NCBI GenBank assembly: GCA_001598975.1
Contig: BBXU01002333.1
Location: forward strand, 1 to 24,365
Direction: 5' to 3'
DNA length: 24,365 bases
DNA from: Parachlorella kessleri
Lineage: Eukaryota > Chlorophyta > Trebouxiophyceae > Chlorellales > Chlorellaceae
This document shows positions 1-8,581 of this stretch, one piece after another; position 1 is the stretch's first letter; each line of letters starts with the position of its first letter. The notes under the pieces were generated by a model. That model was given only the letters and a program-made list of their open reading frames with translations. It searched no databases and was not told the DNA's origin. The position numbers and the translations under genes were made by a program.

Positions 1-880
1 AATGATTGTGGGATCATCACCAAAGGAAATAAAAATAAAAAGAATAAAAAATGGGAGGTTGAGTCTGCTTGTTTGCCCTGCCTTTGGCTGCTAATAAGGT
101 GTAGGTATTGTTTAGCTGTGCTACCACGTTGGTGCGATACCGTCTGGCTCAGCTCAGGCGGTGCACTCTTTTTCCCCTGGGCACCGCATGCGCAGGTGTT
201 GCTCTCTTCCACATTCCTGACATATTTGGGTGTGCGACTTGGGTGCTGGTTGTTAGTAACCATCAAGTTGTGGCCTGTACTCCCACCCGTTGTGCCTTGG
301 ACTACAAAGTACGACTTGGTGAAAGGGGCTCCTGCCCTGCCACAGGGCGGCCTGCTTCTGTCCGGGAGTGCCGCTGTGCGGGTAGGACCCCCCTATGCAC
401 ACTTTTCCTCCTACGCTCTTCTTGCGCCCACGCTTATTGGGAGCACAGTTGCATTAAAATTGACAAGAATGTATGCTGTTTACGAAATGTGGCGGCAATC
501 AATAAGCAGCAAAGTCTGCGCTGGTTAGTTCCCAGCTCGTGGGTAAGCTTGTTGTCAAAACTTGTGTTCAGTCCAGGACTTCTGTCTACTCTCTGTGCCT
601 GTCAGTCAGCACTGTGTTTTCACACTTGTTGTTCAGGTCGGGTGATTGTTTTGCACTTGATGTCCAGAGGGGCAGTTGGTCAAGATGGTTGTTGCAAGAA
701 CTTGCAGGGCACCTTGTGATGGTGAATGAGGACCGCTTGAAATGCTTGAAACAGTCGTCGGAAACCTGCTGAGAGGAGTGGCACTCATGTGTATTAGTGT
801 TCGCTACCTGTCCTTAATAGGCAGGTTGAAGCTGCCATGCTTCATGTGCTACAGCAGTCATGTTTAGTAGCGGGGTTGGC
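1..880 (+). other. Probable 3' untranslated tail of a gene to the left
   Basis: I see no supportable coding sequence here. The stretch is T/G-rich on the + strand, like the sequence after stop codons elsewhere in the window. It runs into two TGTAA motifs and then meets the 3' end of a minus-strand gene. An A-rich patch lies at 28-52. Reading frames here give hydrophobic, Cys/Leu-rich peptides with no ATG that fits, as expected of T/G-biased non-coding DNA. That it is the 3' tail of an upstream gene is inference from strand bias and the two signals. Confidence 0.4.
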
Positions 881-887
881 ACGCTTT

Positions 888-903
888 TGTAACTTGTGTG
901 TAA
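888..903 (+). terminator. Paired TGTAA polyadenylation signals
   Basis: TGTAA occurs at 888-892 and again at 899-903. TGTAA is the usual chlorophyte poly(A) signal. The pair faces the opposed signal of the ALKBH1-like gene at 944-940, so two transcripts probably converge here with only a few dozen bases between them. Confidence 0.45.
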
Positions 904-939
904 GGTCAAGCTCAGCTGCTGCTTTGCTTTTATTGGCCT

Positions 940-944
940 TTACA
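940..944 (-). terminator. TGTAA poly(A) signal of the ALKBH1-like gene
   Basis: TTACA on the + strand reads TGTAA on the minus strand, 116 nt after the TGA stop at 1060. Spacing and strand fit the chlorophyte poly(A) signal. Confidence 0.55.
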
Positions 945-1059
945 GCAGGGGACACTTCCCCAGGGAACACACGTACCATCAGAGTTGATGCGTGGCTGCT
1001 TCATCCCCAGCTGCCAGTGTGGCACCCGGGTCAATGAGTCAGTGCCTAACGCCTTGCAT

Positions 1060-3922
1060 TCATCCCACGGCGCGAATGCTGACATTGATGCGGCAGCTGC
1101 ACATGAAGTCTGCAAATGGGGCAAAGTCATCCGCCAGAGGTGCACCAACCCCTGCTGCCCTCACATCGCCCTTCCCCTGCCCTTCCTCCGCACTCCTCCA
1201 CCTCCCAGCTCCTGCCAGCCCTGGGGGGAGCGGCCTGTCAGTCAGGATCCGTGGCACGCCATGGTAGCACCGCCGCGCGGCCCCTGCCAGCACCACTGCA
1301 TCCCCACTCCGCAGCAGCAGCGCCAGCGGGGGCACGTCCTGCAAGCAGCAGCAGCAGGCCGCAAGTGGCTGCGGCACCCTGGAAGCACCCGATGCATGCC
1401 CCGCTTGTCCGATCCTGGTTGGGCAGCTCTTTGCTAAGTTGCGCGTCCAGCAACTCCCACTCAATGCCAAAAAAACAGCGCAAGAGAAGTTGTCGTCCAC
1501 TGTTGGTTTGTATGGTAGATAGTACTAGAAGCCCATGCAGGGGCCAGTAGAGGCCCCCCGCATGCCATGCCACTCGCAACTCCTGCCTCCTTCTCCCAGT
1601 CGCATGCAGCCAACCCTGAGCACACTTGACACCAGGCCTGGACTGGGAGCCTGGGGGGATGCGCCCGCAGGTGGCAAGCGCAGCAGGACCCCCGTAGATT
1701 TACTCGCCTTGGTCAGCCCTCCAGCAAGGAAGACTGCCTCGCAGCCAAGGCTGATCGTCACGATGGGCTGGTCCAGATCGTGCTCAGCGTCGTCAACATG
1801 CCCTCCCAGGGTGTCACCTACAATCTCAGCGAGCATCTCACAACACGAGCAGAGCTCAAGTGCACCCAGCCCTGTCGATGGTTCACCCCCTACATACGCT
1901 CTCTACGCATCGCCTGCCACCATCAATAGCATCCCCAAAATCTTGGCCTAACAATCCAGGCATGCCCCTCCGGCCATGCGAGTTCCTCACATGGTGCCCA
2001 TGTGGCGGTAAAGCCATACCCTTGGCCATGCGCCAGCAACCGGCTCAGAAGCATGCACGCAGTGGGCTAGCAGTCTGGCTAGCTCACCGCCTGCAGGTCT
2101 ACCAACAACAGCACCCTGCAGGACACACCTATAGACCAACTGGCACAGCCCACCTTCATGGTAGTAGTTGATGAGGGCAACATCTGGACAGAAGGGCCGG
2201 CGTTCACGGCCGCCTCCCCCGCTGCAACCCCCAAGAACTGCTTTTGCCGGTGCTGCTACTGGGCATGCTGCTGCCGCCGCTGCTGCTGGGGAGGTTTCTG
2301 CTGCGTTCAGCGACCCGATTGCTGCCCCTGGCATGCCGTTCGTGCCGCCACCTTCAAGGATGCTCCTGCTGCCCAAGCTACAGCAACAGTCGCTGCTCCC
2401 GCTGCCTTTCCCCTCGCCCACAGCCACAAGGTCCTCCACCGCCGCCGCCAGCTCGGTGGCAATGTCAACAAGGTAGCAAGGCAGGTGGCGGTACGGCACA
2501 TCAGTACAATACTGCCGCAGCGTCCAATCATATGGCGGGCCGAGCGTTGCCCAGCGCAGCTTTCGCAGCAGCTTGCTTGCCGCAGGTGCTCGCCCCTCAG
2601 CATTGCCAGGAGCCCAGCTGCTGCTGCTGCTGCTTCCCGCACAGGCCGCACACCCGCCAGAGGCAGCATCTGGTATGGCCTGAGGTCTAGCTGCACAGAC
2701 GCCCTGCGCACTGGCGCCTAGCCCGGTTGCCAGCACGACTGCGTCCCCTTCGTGAGGCATCCCGGGTGAGGGCACGCATGACTGCTGCTGCTGCTGCTGC
2801 CCTTGCCGGACATGGCATTGCTGCTGCTGCCGCCACCGCCACGAATCGCCTTCATCGTGATACTGCTGCTGCTGTTGCTGCTGGGTCCCCTGCCCGCAGC
2901 ACTGGCCTGTGCAGCTTGCACATGCTGGGGTGTCAGGTCCCGCCAGGTGGTGCAGGTGCAGCCCCCGCTGTGCTGCCTCCCACAGGCTAGGTGTTGCTGG
3001 CAGCAGCCCATGCTGGCGGGTGTAGTTGGTGTGCGAGGGCGACTGGGGGAAGACGGTAAGGCAGTCCACCACCAAGCGGCGTTGCTGAGGGGCTGTCAGG
3101 GCACTTGGGATGAGGAAGAGCCCTGCGAATGGTGAGAAAAGGCGGCGGGGAGGCTGTCACACATTGCCTGCCGAGCATGGAAGGGTTAGGTGGGTGGAGA
3201 CTTGCGCTACCCTTTCTCGGCCCTTGCAAAGCGACACTGGATACGATTCTATATGGCTCAGAAGATCCTGGCTTACCAGACTGGCTCCAGTTGACCCTGG
3301 GAACAACGCTACTGTGGTATTATTAAATAGTCACTTCTGCTGTGGAGGAGAATATATTGGGCATTACTGCCCATCTCATGCTTCATGTCGGTCACCAGAC
3401 AGCAGCCTGGGTATAGCACACAGACCCCAAACTTGTCTCAAACGACATCATTCCCTGGTGCAGGCCTCCATACTCCTGGCGCTTCCACCCACCAAATGTT
3501 CATATCCATGAAGAACGCCTGCAGGGGTGCATGCCTGCAATCGCACCTGGCCGCTCTGGGAAGCTGAACACGGTAACCCCAACCAGTGCACGGCAGCAGT
3601 GCCGCAGGGTCTGTCCTGCTGGAAGCGAGGTGCCTTGGGCACAATCAAGCACATCGTCTAGCTTCCCGAGCCTGACCTCCTGGGAGCCCTTGGCACGCCC
3701 CTTCCTGAGTGGAGGCCACAAGAAAAAATTACAACGCTAGCAAGCACATACGGTGAGGCAGAACCAAAGCTAGTTGCATACCACGTGAGTGAGGCAGGGC
3801 TGGGGCCGTCACGTCATATAGCTTATATACCTGGACGTAGCCTGTTCCTGATGGAGCTGGTACTTCTTCTCTGCCGCTCTGAAGGCTGTCTGTGCCTGAG
3901 CCTGACCATCTGTGGCATGCAT
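1060..3922 (-). CDS. ALKBH1: ALKBH1-type AlkB Fe(II)/2-oxoglutarate dioxygenase, five exons
   Basis: Exons: 3922-3831, 3704-3547, 3122-2154, 1817-1708, 1338-1060; all phases agree and give 535 aa. Family motifs run in order: LRWATLGPPYDW (the N-terminal substrate lid of ALKBH1), INYYHEG (N402-Y404, 2OG/substrate pocket), GGHVDD with iron ligands H413 and D415, SLGCEAVFLAGG, LLLRSGD, YHGVPRI with the third ligand H469, and RINVSIR with R526 and R532 for 2OG binding. All catalytic residues are present. ALKBH1 enzymes act on tRNA (m1A, wobble m5C oxidation) and have been reported to remove N6-methyladenine from DNA; which applies here is unknown. Residues of exon 3 on both sides of the lid are Gln/Ala/Gly-rich insertions, so the protein exceeds the usual 350-400 aa. 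The last intron uses a GC donor (AAG|GCGAGT). The start is chosen at the ATG just before the conserved AFRAAEKKY helix; an in-frame ATG at 3994 is the alternative. Confidence 0.9.
2610..2884 (-). repeat. CAG/GCN triplet runs inside ALKBH1 exon 3
   Basis: Runs of CTG/CAG triplets at about 2613-2636, 2781-2800 and 2861-2884 encode Ser/Ala- and Gln-rich stretches on the coding strand. They keep the frame open through 2154-3122. They separate the FPQSPSHTNY...LWEAA segment from the LLRKLRW lid segment, so they probably form a disordered insertion. An unrecognised in-frame intron is possible but not needed. Confidence 0.7.
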
Positions 3923-4009
3923 GTGTGGCCTCCCCACCTTGCGGCCGGGAAAGGTCAGGCTTATTATTCGATCACTCTCAATGAGCCTTGACATGATCGT
4001 GGCCCTCAA

Positions 4010-6128
4010 CGTATATTGACTGATTGTTAGTCACTGTGGCGCCCTTGCTCGTTGGTATGGACAACCCCTGAACCTACAGGAAATAAATGTTTTGGACGGG
4101 ATCCCGAAGATCCAATTGTGCACCAGTGTGTGTTTTATCGGGCCTGCTGCTGCCCTGCTGTCGATTCCATGCATGTACTTGGTCATGTATACGCAAGTGT
4201 ATCCGCCCCCAACTTGATGAGCCAGGCTCCTGGGGTTGTCAAGTCCAAACTTGATGTGCCCTATGAGCAGCCCAAGCTCCTGCCCGGTGCCAACTTCAAA
4301 GCAGTCTCTTGATCCTCACCAGGACACAACCCAAAACGACATTAATAAAGCAACGCCTGCCTGCTAAATGTGTAAGCCTGGGCAGGGACGGAGCTTGGCT
4401 GCACCCTGCGGCTGCACCCTAGGACTGCAGGATTGTCCAAGCTTTGCCACTGCGCCAGGCTTTAAGCGGGGAGGAGGAGGGTGACACGCTCCATGGGCAC
4501 TGCAACGTCGCAGGGCCTGGGCCAGGTCCTTGCATCCAAGCTGGAATGTCCACTCCTCTTTAGTGAGAATGTCCAGCTTTCCTGCGTAGCATGTTGGGAC
4601 ACTTTGCATAGATTATTGAACACGCCAAGGTTGCAGGGCCACTGTCTGGGTGCCCTGACCTCAAGTGTTGGGTCACCATGACTTTGCCCACAGCTGGCGC
4701 TGGTGGCGCTCAGCTGTGCATGGTCAATTTCAAGTGCGGAAGTTAAAATGGCGGTTTGCATGAGCACCTATGCCAGTGGCGGCCTCGTTGACATCCTGCT
4801 ACTACCGCATATGTATATGCGTTACATCATCAACGTGGCGCCCCCGACTGACCCCTATCACTATGATGTCTCGCAGGCTCAGCGGGGTGTGCACCACACA
4901 TACACTCAGCAGCAAGGGATTCAGCAAGCAAAGAATTTGAAGCAATGAAGAGGGCCGTTCATCCCCAGCCAACACAAGGTGGAAGCAGACCACCAGTCAT
5001 ATTCCCAAAACTTAACCACTAGGTTAAGGTTCTGTTAGAGTACACACGGACGGAGAGAGTCAAGGTCACAGTCCCATGTGGGCCCCTGGATGGCAAGCGG
5101 AATATTGATCAATGGATAACAAAATACGGGTGAAAACAGGACAGGTCTGGCGTCGAAACATAAACTTGTTTGAAATTGGATAGAAGATGCAAGAGAAGTG
5201 CCCCGTCAACCCCAGGACTACAACTCAAAGCAGGGAGCAGCAGGCAAGCGCACCTGCATGCCGTTGCTCACGCACATGTCCCCCTACAGCAGTCATCCCT
5301 TCATTTCCGGGTAGAAATAGCGGCTCAACGGCAAATGAAAGCACAAAACCCCAGGCAATGGCTCGCCGGTGCTCAGAAGATGTAATCGCGTAATCATTTC
5401 CCAACCAAAGCATAGCGGTACTTGTGTGAGTCACAAAGCACACTGAAGCTAGGTCAGCCCAGGCTCAGCAAGGTGGACAAGTTCCCAAACAAACGAGTTT
5501 CTAACAACTCTACTCCTCTCAAACACCTCTACCCTAGCACCCGTTGGTAATACGGCCAGCTAAATAAGCTGCGCCAGTCAACAAGGTGATAGCTGAGGCG
5601 AACTGGCTCCAAGCAGAGACATCGAGCCCGGGCCGCTACATTCAACCAGATCCCCCAACCGTAGCCAGGAACTGTGTGGGCTGCTCGCAAGGGTGGAAGC
5701 ACAGACCCACGCCCTCAACCTGGCTCCGCATCTTTCACTAAAATCAGGTTGCAAAACTGCTACCTCTGCACTTCCCCCAAATGCGGCACTAGGATCCCAG
5801 GGCACACCAACCACTAGAACACAGGCACGCCACGCGCGCACACGCAACCCCACGCTGTAGAAGAGGTGGCGACTGCACAGTGATACACAACTGGCCCACT
5901 GTCACACCAGCACACAGCCACTGTCACACCCAAAGCTGAAGGCTCGCATACACAGCACACTCGCTAGTGCATCACCGCCACGAGACACATTCTCAACTAG
6001 TCACCCAAAGAAAGAAGGCAGGGCCGTCCGACTCGCCAACCGTAACGAGGTATGGCAAACCTCAAGCACCCACTTGCGCAAATGTATTTTCTGAGGCACA
6101 CCAAGAGGTGCAGGGTTCTGTACGTTCA
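4010..6128. other. Region without a convincing gene
   Basis: About 2.1 kb. 4010-4375 (+) holds a short frame ending in a stop at 4310-4312, followed by TGTAA at 4371-4375, which could be a last exon, but I found no supporting upstream exon or family motif. TGTAA also occurs at 5381-5385 (+). A small inverted repeat lies at 5011-5028. From about 5440 to 6128 the minus strand is T/G-rich, as expected of a long 3' UTR of the small minus-strand gene that stops at 6129. Other frames look like noise. Confidence 0.35.
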
Positions 6129-6362
6129 CTACTTGCCAGCAGCGCACCACCAAGGATACTGAGCCACTGCATCCGCTTCCCAGACGTGATTGACTTTAGG
6201 TGCCGGCGGGCACACGGTGTACGCAGCCTTAGGAATAGCAGCACCTGTGGGGGTGCGAGGTTCACTGGGGTCGTCGTACATCACCTCTAGCACCTTGTCT
6301 GAGGTCTCGGGGGTGGGAGGTTGCCGCAGGGGTAGTCGCAGCTTGGGCAAGTCTGGGCTCAT
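6129..6362 (-). CDS. Small protein resembling SIAMESE-RELATED (SMR) CDK inhibitors
   Basis: A 77-aa frame opens with ATG at 6362. Its centre reads EPRTPTGAAIP (35-44), then CPPAPK (51-56), with DLPKLRLPL at 4-12. Plant SIM/SMR cyclin-dependent kinase inhibitors carry a TPTS...IP element, then a (C)PPAPRKPR or PPPP element, after a short N-terminal leucine-rich segment; order, spacing and size (70-130 aa) fit. SMRs bind CDK-cyclin complexes and promote endoreplication or stress arrest. Missing here are the basic residues after PPAP and the C-terminal FF motif; the frame instead ends in VNHVWEAD...WWCAAGK. The ending may therefore be intron read-through: a GT follows the PPAPK codons, but I found no clear next exon. 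The identity rests on short motifs only. Confidence 0.4.
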   Translation of the reverse strand: MSPDLPKLRLPLRQPPTPETSDKVLEVMYDDPSEPRTPTGAAIPKAAYTVCPPAPKVNHVWEADAVAQYPWWCAAGK

Positions 6363-6478
6363 GACACCTGGGCACGCACTGCCAGACCTGCATACATACC
6401 AGGGTAGCGAGCTCTGGTTTTCCGGTTGTAACCCAATAGACAGGCCAAAAACCCCTCGAGCCCTCTAGAAGCCATCAT
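6359..6478 (-). other. Upstream ORF overlapping the SMR-like start by ATGA
   Basis: Tandem ATGs at 6478 and 6475 open a 39-codon frame beginning MMASRGLEGF and ending in a TGA that overlaps the ATG of the SMR-like frame (ATGA, 6362-6359). Either it is a translated upstream ORF, or it is the true first exon, joined at CCTG|GTATGT to CCAG|GTGTC, which would give YPGVMSPDLPK in frame. That intron would be only about 32 nt, far shorter than the others here, so I favour a uORF or an assembly error. Confidence 0.3.
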
Positions 6479-7347
6479 GACGACCGGCAGCCGAAGGGTT
6501 GCCTTGGCTGATCACAACAGGGATCAGGAAATCCTAGCCCTGACAAAACGTTTCGCTGCTTACTCCCAACTCACCGCTGGTTCCGTTGCTGGCAGCGAAT
6601 AGTAAGAGTCTTGTCCATCGCCCCTCGCAGTCAAAAGTTGCCTCCGCAATCTACCACTGGCGAGACGAGTGATGTCGTCGGTCCTCCCGAGAACTGATCT
6701 GTGCGCAGTACACAAAAGAATAAAGCTCGTGACCGAAGGCAGGTCGGCCGCAGGGTCTTCCGCTGGCATCCTAGTGGTCATTGTATCACCATGACGTCGG
6801 CTTACCAGTGCGAGTCCCAGGTCACAGTGCAAACAGTTAACTACACACGAGCACTTCTTTCTCAGCCGCCGCAAGTGTCACTGGGAGTCGCAGGTGGAAT
6901 GTATGACGTTTCGTCTGCCAGTCACCAACAAGCTTGCGAAGAAACCTGTAAGATGACGACAAAAGACGACTGGAAACTTGAAAATGCAAAAGCGGGGAAG
7001 GCACCGTGGCAACTGCGAAGGAGTCTGGAAGTCAACCCCCCCTGTACTGCACCGCATGCATCGCACGAGTCAGGACTGGTGGTGCACCCAAGTACCTAAA
7101 TCCTGATACCAATGGAGTTACAACATCCACGCTGGTTGATGGCGATGCCTTGGTTTCAGCAGGGAGGTAACCTCAACCTGAGCTTGCCGTCGTGAAGTCA
7201 CGCCTGGCGGGTTTGCAGACGCTCATAGTAAGACCGTTTCATTTACTGACGGCTTTATAGGTGCAGCAGGACAGTCTGTTCGCTGTTAGCAACGAAAACT
7301 TTGGACAACGGGACCCTGGTGGCCTTTGTGACAAACGGGTAATAATG
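6479..7347. other. Probable promoter and 5' region of the SMR-like gene, plus 3' tail of the next gene
   Basis: No coding sequence is supportable. Composition is more balanced, with more CpG, than the T/G-biased tails, as for promoter or 5' UTR DNA. TTACA at 7118-7122 reads TGTAA on the minus strand, 226 nt past the stop at 7348, so the upstream minus-strand transcript probably ends near 7100, leaving about 620 nt of promoter space before 6478. Confidence 0.35.
7118..7122 (-). terminator. TGTAA poly(A) signal
   Basis: Minus-strand TGTAA 226 nt downstream of the TGA at 7350-7348; supports a minus-strand transcription unit ending here. Confidence 0.4.
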
Positions 7348-7826
7348 TCAAGAAGGCCAGCGGATGCCGGGCACGCAGTTAGTGAGGGCAAGTAGCCGCA
7401 ACAAGTCCAGCCACCCAACCAAAGCTTGACGGTCAGCAGAAGGGCAAGACAGCCACCACTGCTGGTAGGTGTCTTGAAGGGGCCTCAAGCTGGTATTTTG
7501 AGCTACAGCAGCTTCAAAGCTCCCCGGTATTGTTGGCTCTGGCTGGGCTTTCAACTCCTGGCAGCGCGAAACACCTTACGTTCCGTGCTCCAATCACTGC
7601 TCTTAGCATGGGTGGCAGGTAGAGCGAACTGCTCTGCTCTATCTGTTATTGACAATAATGCGAGCAAGAAGTGCGAGCTTGCCTGTGTGCCTGGGCAAGT
7701 GGACGGCTCACAGTAGCAAGCTAATTTCAAGAATCCCTTAGAGTCCGCGCTGGATGTCCACCTGTGGCAACACTTCTCGATTACATACATGCTGACTTGT
7801 AGCCTTGCATCCCGAGTTGGGGCCAT
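7348..7826 (-). CDS. Tentative two-exon orphan protein, 117 aa
   Basis: Exon 2 (7557-7348) starts after GCTGCCAG and encodes a helix-like C-terminus containing DTYQQWWLSCPSADR and LVGWLDLLRLLAL. An in-frame stop lies just upstream, so it needs a splice acceptor. Exon 1 is proposed as 7826-7683: ATG in the context MAPTRDARLQV, a Cys-rich segment (KCCHRW..., LACYCEPSTCPGTQ), then a GC donor CAG|GCAAGC; both sides are phase 0 and the intron is 125 nt. I do not recognise the protein. The four to six Cys/His residues could bind metal. TGTAA also occurs inside exon 1 (7785-7781) and could instead be the poly(A) signal of the gene upstream, in which case exon 1 is wrong. Confidence 0.35.
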
Positions 7827-8581
7827 CACAATCTCCAAGCACAACACCCAATGACCACAGGAGGGAGACCACCAACCGGCAACCAAGGTACACTCCCTGT
7901 ACCAGCCTGGGAATAAGCCTAGCTGATTAATTGGGTAATACCACAGCTACACAAAGGGATAGACCTTTGGTTGTGTTTTCTGTTGGTTTCCCCGTCCGGA
8001 CGGGGTGGTGCATGCCATTAAGAATTGATACTTGGATCTTGTGGTTTGTGGGCATAGTACATCCTGGCTTTTTGTTGGCCCCATTTGGGGGACTCACGGC
8101 AGCATGGTCAGGTGGCGGTACGCTGTTAGACTAGACTAGACACAAAGAGTGTTGGGCCCCTTCCTGCACTATTCCTAAGGGTCAGCCCCAGGCTACAACT
8201 GCACCATAAGCAAAGGGAACAGGATTGTGTGTATATTCATGGTGTGCAGCCGCACTTGCAGACAGACAACAAGCTGAGCATCAGTTCATCCCCGGGCCCA
8301 GGTGCGCTGCTTGCCAAAACGCTACCATTCCCTATGACCTAAGCAGCAAGCAGGGCTCATGCACAGATGAGCACTGCAAGCCATCCTCATGGTATACAAT
8401 GCAGCATCCGTTTGTGCCCTACAAACGTACAAGGACAAGAAAGTGTATACTGGCCAACCACCAGCAAGCATGATACAGAATGCCTCCCAGGGCATACCAA
8501 GTACAGAATGGTCGACACTGCATTAGCAGCTGCATCCCCGGTCCCGTGCTCTCCCAGTTACGAGAAGCTACCATCTGATAC
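7827..8581 (-). other. Probable 3' UTR of the START-like gene
   Basis: The minus strand is T/G-rich after the TAG at 8584-8582, as in other 3' tails here. No TGTAA falls between 8581 and 7827; the first is at 7785-7781. A perfect 16-bp palindrome, CCCCGTCCGGACGGGG, lies at 7990-8005. No coding exon is convincing. Confidence 0.35.
7990..8005. repeat. 16-bp perfect palindrome
   Basis: CCCCGTCCGGACGGGG reads the same on both strands with no loop. It stands in a T/G-biased non-coding stretch. Function unknown; it may be chance or a dimer-binding site. Confidence 0.6.

Noticed and set aside
73..719. Two overlapping long frames at the left edge
   Set aside because: T/G-rich composition, Cys/Leu/Ser-heavy peptides, no ATG or motif support; better explained as 3' UTR.
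1987..2153. Continuation of the ALKBH1 exon 3 frame past NYYHEG
   Set aside because: The conserved GDTLGGHVDD follows only after splicing from 2154 to 1817; the read-through is intron.
4052..4312. Plus-strand frame ending 58 nt before a TGTAA, as a last exon
   Set aside because: No upstream exons, no good start and no family features; kept only as a note in the region description.
5011..5028. Inverted repeat CTTAACC-ACTA-GGTTAAG as a possible transposon end
   Set aside because: Only 7 bp arms, no partner terminal repeat, target duplication or transposase found nearby.
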